Assembly: GCA_030693335.1 (NCBI GenBank)
Contig: JAUYAU010000011.1
Span: forward strand, 289,087 to 353,086
Direction of reading: 5' to 3'
Length of the DNA stretch: 64,000 bases
DNA from: Sulfuricurvum sp.
GTDB taxonomy: Bacteria; Campylobacterota; Campylobacteria; Campylobacterales; Sulfurimonadaceae
Shown: one piece after another, positions 45,321-53,752 of the stretch
How positions within the stretch are numbered: position 1 is the first letter of the stretch
Layout: each line of letters begins with the position of its first letter
Position numbers and translations under genes: made by a program
The notes under the pieces: generated by a model
What the model was told of the DNA's origin: nothing
What the model saw: only the letters and a program-made list of their open reading frames with translations
Database searches by the model: none

Positions 45321-46607
45321 ATGTCAGCACAACCTCATGAAATTTTCAACTATACTGAGACCTCGGATGCCTGTATCAAGTGCGGGAAATGTATCCCTGT
45401 ATGTACAATACACAATGTTAATGCCGATGAAGTAACCTCTCCTCGCGGATTTATTGATCTTTTAGGTGCCTATCAGCGTGGAGAATTGGAACTCGATTTC
45501 AATGCCAAAGAGATATTTGAAAGCTGTTTTTTATGTACAAACTGCGTGGATGTCTGCCCAAAAGCACTTCCTACGGACATGATCATTGAGCAAGTACGTG
45601 CGGATTTGGCGGACAAATTTGGAATAGCCTGGTTTAAACGTCTCTTTTTCTATCTTTTACGACACCGCACCACTATGGATATCCTTTTTAAACTGGGATA
45701 CGTATTTCAAACCTGCGGGTTCAAGATTAAAGCACAAACCCAATCGATGGAGCCGCGCTTTAGCCTCCCGATCATCAAAAAAGACCGTCTTTTGCCATCG
45801 ATGGGCAAAACATCGTTTTTGAACAGCTATCCGGAGAACATCTCAAATGGCGGGAAACGTCGTGTTGCGGTGTTCATCGGATGTCTTGCAAACTACAATT
45901 ACACCGAGATAGGCAAAGGTCTTGTTGAGATACTCGAAGAGCTTGAAATTGATGTTTTCATTCCTAAAAAACAGCTCTGTTGCGGTGCACCTGCCTATTT
46001 TACGGGTGATTTTGCCACGGTTGATCATAATGCAAAAAAGAACATTGAATATTTTGAGAGTTTTGCCGCCGATGTAGAAGCGATTATCATCCCCGAAGCC
46101 ACGTGCAGTGCGATGATCAAAATCGATTACGAACACTTTTTCCACGATCAACCCCAGTGGCTAGAACGTGCGAAAAAGATCAAAGAGAAAGTATTTATGG
46201 CAACTGAATGGTTAGAGAAAAATACCAATATCAAAGAAATTCTTGCATCCAAAGGGAAAAGTGATTTGGTTGTTACTTATCATGATCCGTGTCATGCCCG
46301 TAAAATGCAGGGCATCTATCAAGAACCACGCCGTTTGGTTGCTCAAAACTACACGATCACAGAGATGAGTGATCCCAACGCCTGTTGCGGTTTTGGCGGA
46401 GTGACGATGCAAACGGAGAAGTTTCATTTTGCACAGGCGGCAGGTCGTCCAAAAGCCGCCATGATCCGTAACACGGGTGCTCAAATCGTAACCGCAGAGT
46501 GCAGTGCCTGCCGTATGCAGATCAATAACTCGATGTTCGAAGCCAATGTAGATGTGGTCTTTAAAAATCCGATTGAGCTAATGGCCGAAGCGTTGAAATC
46601 AAAATGA
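45321..46607 (+). CDS. Fe-S oxidoreductase with two CCG domains (GlcF/HdrD-like)
   Basis: A 428-residue iron-sulfur protein. Two ferredoxin clusters lie at CIKCGKCIPVC and CFLCTNCVDVCP (residues about 17 and 72), and two CCG repeats follow: CCGAPAYF and CCGFGG. It resembles the iron-sulfur subunit of glycolate oxidase and heterodisulfide reductase D; electron donor and acceptor are unknown. It is tightly packed in the hemN operon, overlapping the next gene by four bases. Confidence 0.85.
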   Translation: MSAQPHEIFNYTETSDACIKCGKCIPVCTIHNVNADEVTSPRGFIDLLGAYQRGELELDFNAKEIFESCFLCTNCVDVCPKALPTDMIIEQVRADLADKFGIAWFKRLFFYLLRHRTTMDILFKLGYVFQTCGFKIKAQTQSMEPRFSLPIIKKDRLLPSMGKTSFLNSYPENISNGGKRRVAVFIGCLANYNYTEIGKGLVEILEELEIDVFIPKKQLCCGAPAYFTGDFATVDHNAKKNIEYFESFAADVEAIIIPEATCSAMIKIDYEHFFHDQPQWLERAKKIKEKVFMATEWLEKNTNIKEILASKGKSDLVVTYHDPCHARKMQGIYQEPRRLVAQNYTITEMSDPNACCGFGGVTMQTEKFHFAQAAGRPKAAMIRNTGAQIVTAECSACRMQINNSMFEANVDVVFKNPIELMAEALKSK

Positions 46608-47089
46608 CGAATGCGGAAGTAACAGAGTTTTTAGAAGGTTTTAAAACCTGTATGATTGCCTCATTGACACCTGAACAAAAATCGTATGCATCGACGGCTA
46701 CTTTTGCACGGGAGGGGAATACCTTTTATATTTTGATCAGTACCGTGGCACAGCACGGTAAAAATTTACTCTCTACCGATCATCTCTCTTTGTTGTTTGC
46801 AGAAGATGAGAATATCTGCATACAGCCATTTGCGCGTAAACGAATTACCATAGAGGCCTCAGTAAAAGAAGTCGCACGTGATACGGGTGACTTTGAAGCT
46901 GGAATCAATCTCTTAAAAAAACGTTTTGATACCGAACTTGTAGAAAACTTGGCAAAGATGGGTGATTTTCATCTGTTTGCCCTAAGGGCTCAAAGTGGCA
47001 GTGCCGTCATGGGATTTGGTCAAGCGTACCGTTTGGATGATAATCTTGAGGTCGTCACGTCAATCACTGGTCATCATCAAAGGAAATAA
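46604..47089 (+). CDS. HugZ-like pyridoxamine 5'-phosphate oxidase-fold protein
   Basis: A 161-residue split-barrel protein. FLEGFKTCMIASL, SYASTATFAREGNTFYIL and AQHGKNLL follow the family pattern, and the end GFGQAYRLDDN with GHHQRK recalls HugZ haem oxygenases of Helicobacter/Campylobacter, where C-terminal histidines contact haem. It is shorter than HugZ (about 250 residues), so haem degradation is only a suggestion. Its position after hemN supports a haem link. A flavin-binding role is the alternative. Confidence 0.72.
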   Translation: MTNAEVTEFLEGFKTCMIASLTPEQKSYASTATFAREGNTFYILISTVAQHGKNLLSTDHLSLLFAEDENICIQPFARKRITIEASVKEVARDTGDFEAGINLLKKRFDTELVENLAKMGDFHLFALRAQSGSAVMGFGQAYRLDDNLEVVTSITGHHQRK

Positions 47090-47908
47090 ATGGAATTTTG
47101 GCAGCATATCTACGAACATTTTAATCCTGTTGCTTTTCACTTAGGACCTATTCCTATCCATTGGTATGGACTGATGTATGTTTTGGCACTTCTATCTGCC
47201 CTTGTGATTGCCAAATGGATTGTCAAAAAAGACGCTATTGCTATCACCAAAGAGCAGTTGGATGATTATTTCATCTACGCTGAAATAGGGGTGATCTTAG
47301 GGGCGCGTTTGGGCTATATCCTCTTTTACGATACCCATACGATGTATTATTTGACTCAGCCATGGCAGATATTTAACCCTTTTATGGACGGTCATTTTGT
47401 CGGTATACGCGGGATGAGTTTTCACGGTGCGATACTTGGCTTTTTGGTAGGTTCCTATTTGTATCACCGCAAACACGGTATACCTTTTGGTCTGTTGATG
47501 GATTTGGTGGCAGTTTCGGTTCCGCTTGGGTATGTGTTTGGCCGCATCGGAAACTTTCTTAATCAGGAACTAATCGGGCGCGCTACCGATGTGCCGTGGG
47601 GAATTTACGTATACGACACGCTCTGCCACCCCTCACAGCTCTATGAAGCATTTATAGAGGGAATTGTTGTCTTTGTCATTATCTACGCGTACAGAGCTCG
47701 TAAAGCATTCGAGGGTGAGTTGATACTTCTTTATGGATTTTTATACGGTATCGGACGGGCAGGGGTTGAATTTTATCGTGCACCCGATGCGCAGATAGGC
47801 TATATTGTTGGAGAATGGATGACACTTGGAATGGCATTAAGCTTGGCGATGGCTGTAGTATCGGCAATCATTTGGATGGTGCTTCAAAAACGTATACAAA
47901 AATTGTGA
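47090..47908 (+). CDS. lgt: Prolipoprotein diacylglyceryl transferase
   Basis: A 272-residue inner-membrane enzyme that attaches diacylglycerol to the lipobox cysteine of lipoproteins. Several hydrophobic segments are present and the signature GRIGNFLNQELIGR near residues 147-160 carries the conserved arginine and asparagine. HFVGIRGMSFHGAILG is also typical. RBS AAAGGA. The last 25 bases overlap the convergent kinase gene. The NitT-like lipoprotein in this window is a potential substrate. Confidence 0.94.
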   Translation: MEFWQHIYEHFNPVAFHLGPIPIHWYGLMYVLALLSALVIAKWIVKKDAIAITKEQLDDYFIYAEIGVILGARLGYILFYDTHTMYYLTQPWQIFNPFMDGHFVGIRGMSFHGAILGFLVGSYLYHRKHGIPFGLLMDLVAVSVPLGYVFGRIGNFLNQELIGRATDVPWGIYVYDTLCHPSQLYEAFIEGIVVFVIIYAYRARKAFEGELILLYGFLYGIGRAGVEFYRAPDAQIGYIVGEWMTLGMALSLAMAVVSAIIWMVLQKRIQKL

Positions 47909-49089
47909 GCACCATCTTTATAGGTATAATCCAGTGCAAAACCATGCATTTCGCAAACAGCTTGTGCAATGTACAGCCCCAAACCTAATCCTCCTTCATT
48001 CCTTTCGGTAACAAAAGCTTCCAGCGCTTCTTCGACGGGGCGTTTTAATGGCTCGCCATAGTTTTGGATGCAAATACTTCGCTCATCACATTGAATACGT
48101 ATGGGCAAAGCGGTTGCATGACGCACGGCGTTATCTATGAGATTTTGCAATGCACTGGTAAAAAGCTCCTGATCGACAGTGACGATCTGATTGCACTGAT
48201 CAGAACTGATTTTCGCATGATGAATGACCAAGCGCTCAATTGCGGTTGTGATCATACTCGCAATGGGTACAGGGGTTCGCTGCAGATGAAAAGCGTGCAT
48301 TTTTTCAATCTGAGCCATTTGGATGATCAGATGCTCCATCCGAGAAAAGAGTTTGCCAAGCAAGGTAGTATTTGCACTGGGCTGTTCGAGTTCAACGATG
48401 AGTTTTCCCTTCATAATTGGGGTTTTGAGCTCATGCATGATATTGCGTAAAAAAAGTTCTCTCGAAGATTTGAGTTTATCTTGCTTTTCCAAAGCACGGT
48501 AAAAAGCATTGGATATGAGGGCGATTTCATCTTTGCCATTGCTGATGGTATGAGGTATTTTTTCACCTTCTCCATAGCGTTTTATCTGTTCATAGAGATG
48601 TTTTAACGGTAAAAGATTGCGCCATAGCAGCAAATACATGCTAATAAGTCCACCCATTAGAGCAAAAAATAAAAACCATACAAAATAATAGGTTTCTCCT
48701 TCAGCAGTATCACGATAAAACATCGTACAGTGTTCTCTTGCTAGAGCGTATATCACTCCTTTTGAATCACGATAGATTGATACGCTTACATCATTAAGAC
48801 GAAGTTTTTCTTCTAAAAAATTAGGAAGAATCAATCGTTTGGCTTTAGAATCCAGGCTGTCAATGGATTGGTAGCCTAACATTTGGAGTTTTTTATCTTG
48901 CGTTTTGCAAGTGTGATTTTGTATGAGGGTAAGCGTATTGGAAAGCTCAATCGAGCGATGAACAAAAAGCTGTTGGCGTTGAACCTCTTGTTCATGATAG
49001 GCTGAAGTTAAAAGTAGGATTAGGACAATAGAAGCAATAATAAAAAAAGAGTGAAGTTTAAAAAATACAGAATGACGACGGGCAATCAT
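47884..49089 (-). CDS. Membrane sensor histidine kinase
   Basis: A 401-residue kinase. Membrane segments lie at about residues 11-30 and 136-155 around a periplasmic sensor with two cysteines. A HAMP-like linker is followed by the phospho-acceptor in NIMHELKTPIMKGKL, the N box LQNLIDNAVRH and GLGLGLYIAQ. It overlaps the regulator gene by four bases (ATGA). With the Spy-like gene upstream it forms a three-gene operon resembling CpxP-CpxR-CpxA in layout; the signal is probably envelope stress or metal. Confidence 0.88.
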   Translation of the reverse strand: MIARRHSVFFKLHSFFIIASIVLILLLTSAYHEQEVQRQQLFVHRSIELSNTLTLIQNHTCKTQDKKLQMLGYQSIDSLDSKAKRLILPNFLEEKLRLNDVSVSIYRDSKGVIYALAREHCTMFYRDTAEGETYYFVWFLFFALMGGLISMYLLLWRNLLPLKHLYEQIKRYGEGEKIPHTISNGKDEIALISNAFYRALEKQDKLKSSRELFLRNIMHELKTPIMKGKLIVELEQPSANTTLLGKLFSRMEHLIIQMAQIEKMHAFHLQRTPVPIASMITTAIERLVIHHAKISSDQCNQIVTVDQELFTSALQNLIDNAVRHATALPIRIQCDERSICIQNYGEPLKRPVEEALEAFVTERNEGGLGLGLYIAQAVCEMHGFALDYTYKDGAHNFCIRF

Positions 49090-49748
49090 AGCGTGAACTG
49101 ATAGCCCATTCCGCGTACAGAACGTATGAAAGTCGGATGCTTTGGATTTGGTTCAATCTTCTGTCGGATACGACTGATCAAAACGTCAATACTGCGTTCT
49201 GAGCTTTCCCATTGGATTGAAATGGCGTTGTTAGCGATAAAATCACGAGAAACAATTTGATGACGATGTTTAATCAACAATGCGAGAACTTCAAATTCTG
49301 CACGTGTAAGCGGCAGAAGCTGCCCCTCTTTATAAATACCTGTTTCATCTACACGAAACATCTCACTGCTTGATTGTATCGTTTTACCGTGGATACGTCT
49401 GAGAAGACTTTGGATTCGGGCAACCAACTCACGTGGTTCATAGGGTTTTGGAAGGTAGTCATCGGCGCCCAGTTCAAGAGCTACTACCTTGTCTCCCAAA
49501 TCACTGCGAGCCGAGGAGATAATGATGGGGATATCACTGCGTTCTCGTAACATGCGGCAAACCTCTAAGCCATCAATATCTGGTAAAGTCAAGTCTAACA
49601 GTACTAAATCATAGGATTCTATTGAGAGGGAATTAAGAGCAGATTGCGGATGGGCGTAAGCGATGACCTCCATACCAAAACGCGCCAGATATTGTCCGAG
49701 TAAATCGGAAATTTCCAGATCGTCTTCGATGAGGAGGATTTTAGTCAT
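49086..49748 (-). CDS. OmpR-family response regulator
   Basis: A 220-residue regulator: receiver (about 1-115; ILLIEDDLEISDLL, LVLLDLTLPDIDG, DDYLPKPYEP) and winged helix (about 128-220; LTRAEFEVLALLIKH, RSIDVLISRIRQKIE, VRGMGYQF). The length is typical of ArsR/CpxR-like regulators. It lies between the Spy-like gene (3-base gap) and the kinase, so it probably controls this operon. Confidence 0.9.
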   Translation of the reverse strand: MTKILLIEDDLEISDLLGQYLARFGMEVIAYAHPQSALNSLSIESYDLVLLDLTLPDIDGLEVCRMLRERSDIPIIISSARSDLGDKVVALELGADDYLPKPYEPRELVARIQSLLRRIHGKTIQSSSEMFRVDETGIYKEGQLLPLTRAEFEVLALLIKHRHQIVSRDFIANNAISIQWESSERSIDVLISRIRQKIEPNPKHPTFIRSVRGMGYQFTL

Positions 49749-49751
49749 ATG

Positions 49752-50120
49752 TTATTTTTTATCGCAGTTTTTGCATCCCATACCAGTTGCCGGCATTTTC
49801 ATTTTCATCTCTTTTTTAGGGCATGCTGCAGGGGTTGTAGACTCGAACTTTTTGGCTTGTTCAGGAGTGAGTACCGCCATCATTTTCTCGTGCTGTTGAT
49901 TGTGAAACGCTTTTCCTTCTTCACGAATCTTTTGTACTTGTGCTTTTTGTGTATCGTTTAGACCCAAAGCTTCAAGACGCGGAGGAAGTTTAGAAGTGTC
50001 ACACTGGCATTTTTGTCCCATACCGCCTTGACAGCCTCCACTCATCATCCCGCCATTCATAGGGCAAGCCAACAATACCGTAGCGCTAAGAGCAAGTGCT
50101 AATGCAAGAATTTTTTTCAT
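49752..50120 (-). CDS. Spy/CpxP-like periplasmic protein, Cys- and Met-rich
   Basis: A 122-residue protein with signal peptide MKKILALALALSATVLLACP. It has an LTxxQ-type stretch (LGLNDTQKAQVQKIREEG and VLTPEQAKKFE), the hallmark of Spy/CpxP proteins, plus a Cys/Met-rich N-terminus (GGMMSGGCQGGMGQKCQC) and a C-terminal GMGCKNCDKK. The soft-metal ligands point to copper or similar binding. Three bases separate it from the regulator gene. It may act as an inhibitor or chaperone that modulates the kinase. Confidence 0.8.
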   Translation of the reverse strand: MKKILALALALSATVLLACPMNGGMMSGGCQGGMGQKCQCDTSKLPPRLEALGLNDTQKAQVQKIREEGKAFHNQQHEKMMAVLTPEQAKKFESTTPAACPKKEMKMKMPATGMGCKNCDKK

Positions 50121-50202
50121 ACTGATCTCCGTGTGTTAATATTTGAATACTGACATGATAATCTATTTTTGAATATTTTAGAACAATGCTATGTTAACGG
50201 TA

Positions 50203-51210
50203 TTAATCAATCAAGGACAACGGCGGATTGCCGAACTTAAGCAATTCATACGTTTTAGGAGTAGCCAAACGTCCGCGTGAGGTACGTTCTAAATAGCCAT
50301 TGGCGAGAAGATAGGGTTCCAAAACATCCTCAATCGTCCCTTCGTCTTCGCTCAGTGCCGCTGCAATGGTGCTCAATCCCATAGCGCGTCCTTTGGCATC
50401 CATGAGCAGTTTGAGTAACCGTATGTCCATTTCATCAAATCCATGTGCATTGATCCCCAATTGATCGAGTGCGTATTGGGAGCGCTCAAACAAAATACTG
50501 CTTTCATTGGCCACTTCTGCAAAATCACGTACCCGTTTCAGAAGGCGCAAGGCAATACGCGGTGTTCCACGGGAACGTTTGGCGATTTCCATAGCCGCTT
50601 TTTCATCGATGGTTTTGCCCAGTTTTATCGAGGCTTGAACGACAATCGTTGAAAGTTCTTGAGGGGTATAAAATTGGAGGCGGAAATTCATACCAAATCG
50701 GTCACGTAACGGATTGGAGAGCATTCCAGCACGTGTCGTGGCTCCTATGAGGGTGAAACGGGGAAGATCGATCTTGACCGTTTGTGCCGCAGGACCTGAA
50801 CCTATAATAATGTCGAGCCTGAAATCTTCCATAGAGGGGTAGAGAATCTCTTCAACCGCAGGAGAGAGGCGATGGATCTCATCGATAAAAAGGATGTCTC
50901 CCTCTTCGAGATTGGTCAGCAGTGCCGCGAGATCGCCGCTTTTTTCGATCATCGGGGCAGCGGTGACTTTGATATTGCTTCCCATCTCATTGGCGATAAT
51001 GAGGGCGAGGGTGGTTTTCCCAAGACCCGGAGGACCATAAAAGAGGACATGATCAAGTGCTTCATTACGTTTACTGCTGGCTTCGATGAAGACGCCTAGA
51101 TTTCTTTTGATCTGCTCTTGTCCAACATAATCCACCCATGCACTGGGACGCAAGGAGAGTTCTGTTACGTCTTCGGCAGTGAACTTTTCGATTTCTACGA
51201 TTCGTTCCAC
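50203..51210 (-). CDS. ruvB: Holliday junction branch-migration ATPase RuvB
   Basis: A 335-residue AAA+ ATPase that drives branch migration of recombination intermediates together with RuvA. Walker A is [11 protein letters not shown], Walker B is [10 protein letters not shown], sensor 1 is [11 protein letters not shown] and the arginine finger region is RSRGTPRIA. The C-terminal winged helix has [13 protein letters not shown]. Length is normal. panB lies 12 bases upstream on the same strand. Confidence 0.97.
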   Translation of the reverse strand: MERIVEIEKFTAEDVTELSLRPSAWVDYVGQEQIKRNLGVFIEASSKRNEALDHVLFYGPPGLGKTTLALIIANEMGSNIKVTAAPMIEKSGDLAALLTNLEEGDILFIDEIHRLSPAVEEILYPSMEDFRLDIIIGSGPAAQTVKIDLPRFTLIGATTRAGMLSNPLRDRFGMNFRLQFYTPQELSTIVVQASIKLGKTIDEKAAMEIAKRSRGTPRIALRLLKRVRDFAEVANESSILFERSQYALDQLGINAHGFDEMDIRLLKLLMDAKGRAMGLSTIAAALSEDEGTIEDVLEPYLLANGYLERTSRGRLATPKTYELLKFGNPPLSLID

Positions 51211-51222
51211 TATATTAACCTC

Positions 51223-52011
51223 TTAGTAAACATGATTTTCATCAGGAAATGAGCGATTTTGAACTTCAGAGCTGTATTTTTTTACCGCTTCTTTTACTGT
51301 TCCTGCACCATTCATGTATTGTTTGACAAATTTAGGGACAAACGGTTCGTACAGACCCAGCATGTCGGAAAAAACCAAAACTTGGCCATCTACGCCGTTA
51401 CCGGCACCGATGCCTATAACGGGTACACTGACGCTTTGCGCGACACGTGCAGCAACATCCGCCTTTACCCCTTCGATAACGATCACAAAGGCACCTGCAT
51501 TTTCGATTGAGCGTGCATCTTCAATGAGGGATAGTGCTTCCTCTTCGGATTTACCTTTGACTTTGTAGCCGCCCTCGGCACGAACACTTTGCGGAAGCAG
51601 TCCGATGTGTCCGCATACGGCAATACCGTTTTGTGTCAGATATTTTACGAGATAGGACTTATCGGCTCCCCCTTCGATTTTTACGGCATCGGCAGGAGTC
51701 TCTTGATAAACACGCAGGGCATTGGCAAATGCGGTTTTCTCATCGATGTACGTGCCAAAGGGCATATCGCAAATGACAAACGTATTGGGTGCACCTTTGC
51801 AAACAGCGGCAGTATGGTAAATCATCTGATCCATCGTAGCACTGAGGGTATCCGTGTTGCCGCCAAAACTCATAGTGAGACTGTCCCCTACAAGCAAGAT
51901 GTCGGCACTCTCTTCGAACAATCTGGAAAATAACGCGTCATACGCTGTAATCATGACCAATGGATCGCCGTTTTTACGTTTTGCAATGCTGCTTATTGAT
52001 AGTTTTTTCAT
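51223..52011 (-). CDS. panB: 3-methyl-2-oxobutanoate hydroxymethyltransferase
   Basis: A 262-residue TIM-barrel enzyme of pantothenate (CoA) synthesis. Metal ligand and active-site regions are visible: MITAYDALFSRLFEES, LVGDSLTMSFGG, DMPFGTY, VKIEGG and CGHIGLLPQS, IGIGAG. Magnesium-dependent addition of a formaldehyde unit to 2-oxoisovalerate. That substrate comes from the ilv pathway encoded in this window. First gene of the panB-ruvB unit. Confidence 0.96.
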   Translation of the reverse strand: MKKLSISSIAKRKNGDPLVMITAYDALFSRLFEESADILLVGDSLTMSFGGNTDTLSATMDQMIYHTAAVCKGAPNTFVICDMPFGTYIDEKTAFANALRVYQETPADAVKIEGGADKSYLVKYLTQNGIAVCGHIGLLPQSVRAEGGYKVKGKSEEEALSLIEDARSIENAGAFVIVIEGVKADVAARVAQSVSVPVIGIGAGNGVDGQVLVFSDMLGLYEPFVPKFVKQYMNGAGTVKEAVKKYSSEVQNRSFPDENHVY

Positions 52012-52115
52012 AATTAGCCTAATGTGAACATAATTGAGATAGATAGTTTAGCGAAAACTTTTATGGCCTGCGCTTTTGTAGGCAGTTTGAATGTTGATAT
52101 TAAAGAAAACAGAGG

Positions 52116-52121
52116 TATAAT
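52116..52121 (+). promoter_or_regulatory. -10 box for the Hpt-trpA unit
   Basis: TATAAT in GAGGTATAATTT, 26 bases before the ATG at 52148. TTAGGAG serves as ribosome site. Confidence 0.45.
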
Positions 52122-52147
52122 TTCCACATATTAGGAGTTCAGAAGAT

Positions 52148-52552
52148 ATGGGCATTCGCAACGATCTTGAAAATAATTTTGACTTTGAAATCATTGACGA
52201 ATTTCTCGATCATTATTCAATGATGGTTGAGATTATGGAGCCGTTGATTGTTGATTTGGGCAATACTGATCGCTTTCATCGCAGTATCGAAGAGCTATTT
52301 CGTATTTTTCACAACATCAAATCCGCTTCGGGATATTTACAGATAGCTCCTATGGTACGTCTTGCGACATTGGTTGAAGATGCGCTTGAACAGCTGAGAG
52401 TATGTGATCAAGTCGTCAACGAAGAGACCATCACATGGCTCATCAATGTGTCAGATATGTTTACGCAGTGGCAAGAAGATTTCAAAATGGACAATGAACT
52501 TTCCAAAATTCATTTTTCACTATTAATATTACCTGATATGGAGAAAGCGTGA
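52148..52552 (+). CDS. Stand-alone Hpt (histidine phosphotransfer) domain protein
   Basis: A 134-residue protein that fits an Hpt four-helix bundle; the active histidine is in LFRIFHNIKSASGYLQI (near residue 57), with the HNxKS(A)xG pattern. It would shuttle phosphate between receivers, as CheA P1 or YojN do. Two overlapping bases (GTGA) join it to trpA, so it is translated with a tryptophan gene. Partner kinases are unknown, but many hybrid kinases occur in this window. Confidence 0.75.
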   Translation: MGIRNDLENNFDFEIIDEFLDHYSMMVEIMEPLIVDLGNTDRFHRSIEELFRIFHNIKSASGYLQIAPMVRLATLVEDALEQLRVCDQVVNEETITWLINVSDMFTQWQEDFKMDNELSKIHFSLLILPDMEKA

Positions 52553-53289
52553 AACACTTAGTAGCTTACATAACTGCGGGATATCCCGATACAGAATTTA
52601 CGATTGATCTGGCTTTGGCATTGGGCCAAAACGGGGTTGATACACTTGAACTCGGGGTTCCTTTTTCCGATCCCGTAGCCGATGGTCCCGTCATCGAAGA
52701 AGCCAATGAGCGCTCTTTGGCAAACGGCTTTCGCTTTGCCGATATATTGACGATTTCAGAGGCCGTTGCCCCTTCTATTGATACTTTATGGATGGGTTAT
52801 TTTAATCCGTTTTATCAGTATGGAATGGAAAAATTACTCGACCGTGCAAAACAGATCGGAGTCAATGGTCTGATTATTCCCGACGTTCCATACGAAGAAG
52901 CACTTGCGTATCACAATCTTTTTGAAAGTCGCTCTCTTGCAAACATCTCTTTTGTCGCTCCGACAGACAGTGAAGAGCGAATAGCTGCCATTACGGCCAA
53001 TGCGCGCAAGTTCATCTACCTAGTAGCCTATGCGGGAATTACGGGAAGCGGTAAGGCTGAGGATTTAGGGGCTGTACTTGCCATGATTAAACGCCATTCT
53101 CAGACACCTGTTTATGTAGGATTTGGCGTAAACGAGCTAACAGCACGTGAAAAAGTGCAGGGGGCTGATGGGGTTATCGTAGGTTCTGCAATCGTCAGTG
53201 TTTTATTGGACGATACCATCAACCATACGCAAAAAATTACCAAATGCTGCGAAATCACCCGTAATATTAAATCAATCATCAACAGTTAA
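52549..53289 (+). CDS. trpA: Tryptophan synthase alpha subunit
   Basis: A 246-residue TIM-barrel enzyme that splits indole-3-glycerol phosphate. Catalytic glutamate and aspartate lie in ELGVPFSDPVADGPVI and IPDVPYEE; phosphate binding in VGFGVN and GVIVGSAIV. Start is GTG overlapping the Hpt stop. The beta subunit and other trp genes are not in the window, so the trp genes are scattered. Confidence 0.95.
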   Translation: MKHLVAYITAGYPDTEFTIDLALALGQNGVDTLELGVPFSDPVADGPVIEEANERSLANGFRFADILTISEAVAPSIDTLWMGYFNPFYQYGMEKLLDRAKQIGVNGLIIPDVPYEEALAYHNLFESRSLANISFVAPTDSEERIAAITANARKFIYLVAYAGITGSGKAEDLGAVLAMIKRHSQTPVYVGFGVNELTAREKVQGADGVIVGSAIVSVLLDDTINHTQKITKCCEITRNIKSIINS

Positions 53290-53298
53290 AATATACCG

Positions 53299-53328
53299 TT
53301 CGCCCTGAGCCTGTGGAAGGGTGATTTT
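53299..53328 (+). terminator. Hairpin after trpA built on a widespread repeat motif
   Basis: TTCGCCCT (53299-53306) can pair with AGGGTGA (53318-53324) across an 11-base loop, including one G-T pair, and TTTT follows. The left part, TTCGCCCTGAGCCTGTGG, matches the very widely dispersed bacterial motif that usually reads TTCGCCCTGAGC(C/T)TGTCGAAGGG, with one change. Confidence 0.45.
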
Positions 53329-53346
53329 GCTTTACAAATAATCTGC

Positions 53347-53352
53347 TATAAT
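53347..53352 (+). promoter_or_regulatory. Extended -10 promoter of ssrA
   Basis: TGCTATAAT is an extended -10 element located 20 bases before the tmRNA 5' end. A weak TTTTGC -35-like element lies 16 bases upstream. Confidence 0.6.
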
Positions 53353-53371
53353 AACGTTTCTTCTTTTTCTT

Positions 53372-53745
53372 GGGGCTGACATGGTTTCGACAGGATCAAG
53401 GAGGGTTTAGGTTGCATGCCGGACTGAGCATCTCCGTTATACGGCTCACACTTGCTTAAACGCAAACAATACTAATTACCGTCCTGCTTACGCTGTAGCG
53501 TAAGTTTTAATTTAATTTAGGACTGCTCTGCCATTCTATGCTATAACTGAATGGAATTGGAGTATAACCCCCGTGATAGCTATATTCCTGGAATGTCTCG
53601 GACAGGAACGAATTTAGAGGATAGGATGATGTAGCTTTGCATGTTGTGCGAAAGTCGTCTGAAATTTAAATCAACATAACTAAGCATGTAGACGCCTTTA
53701 TTCTCTTGGTTTTGGACTGGAGTTCGATCCTCCACAGCTCCACCA
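53372..53745 (+). ncRNA. ssrA: Transfer-messenger RNA (tmRNA)
   Basis: A one-piece tmRNA of about 374 bases. The 5' end GGGGCTGACATGG pairs with CCACAGCTCC near the 3' end, the T-arm GGAGTTCGATCCTCC is intact and the molecule ends in CCA encoded in DNA. The resume codon is GCA at 53462; the tag open frame reads ANNTNYRPAYAVA and stops at TAA (53501-53503). It rescues stalled ribosomes and tags the products for proteolysis. The tag ends in AVA rather than the usual AA-rich ending. Confidence 0.95.
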
Positions 53746-53752
53746 CTTTTTC

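Noticed and set aside
45321..46607. Glycolate oxidase subunit GlcF as a firm name
   Set aside because: No glcD or glcE gene adjoins; only the domain layout is shared.
53746..53752. tRNA gene beside the tmRNA
   Set aside because: The TTCGATCC arm and CCA end belong to the tmRNA; no other cloverleaf was found here.
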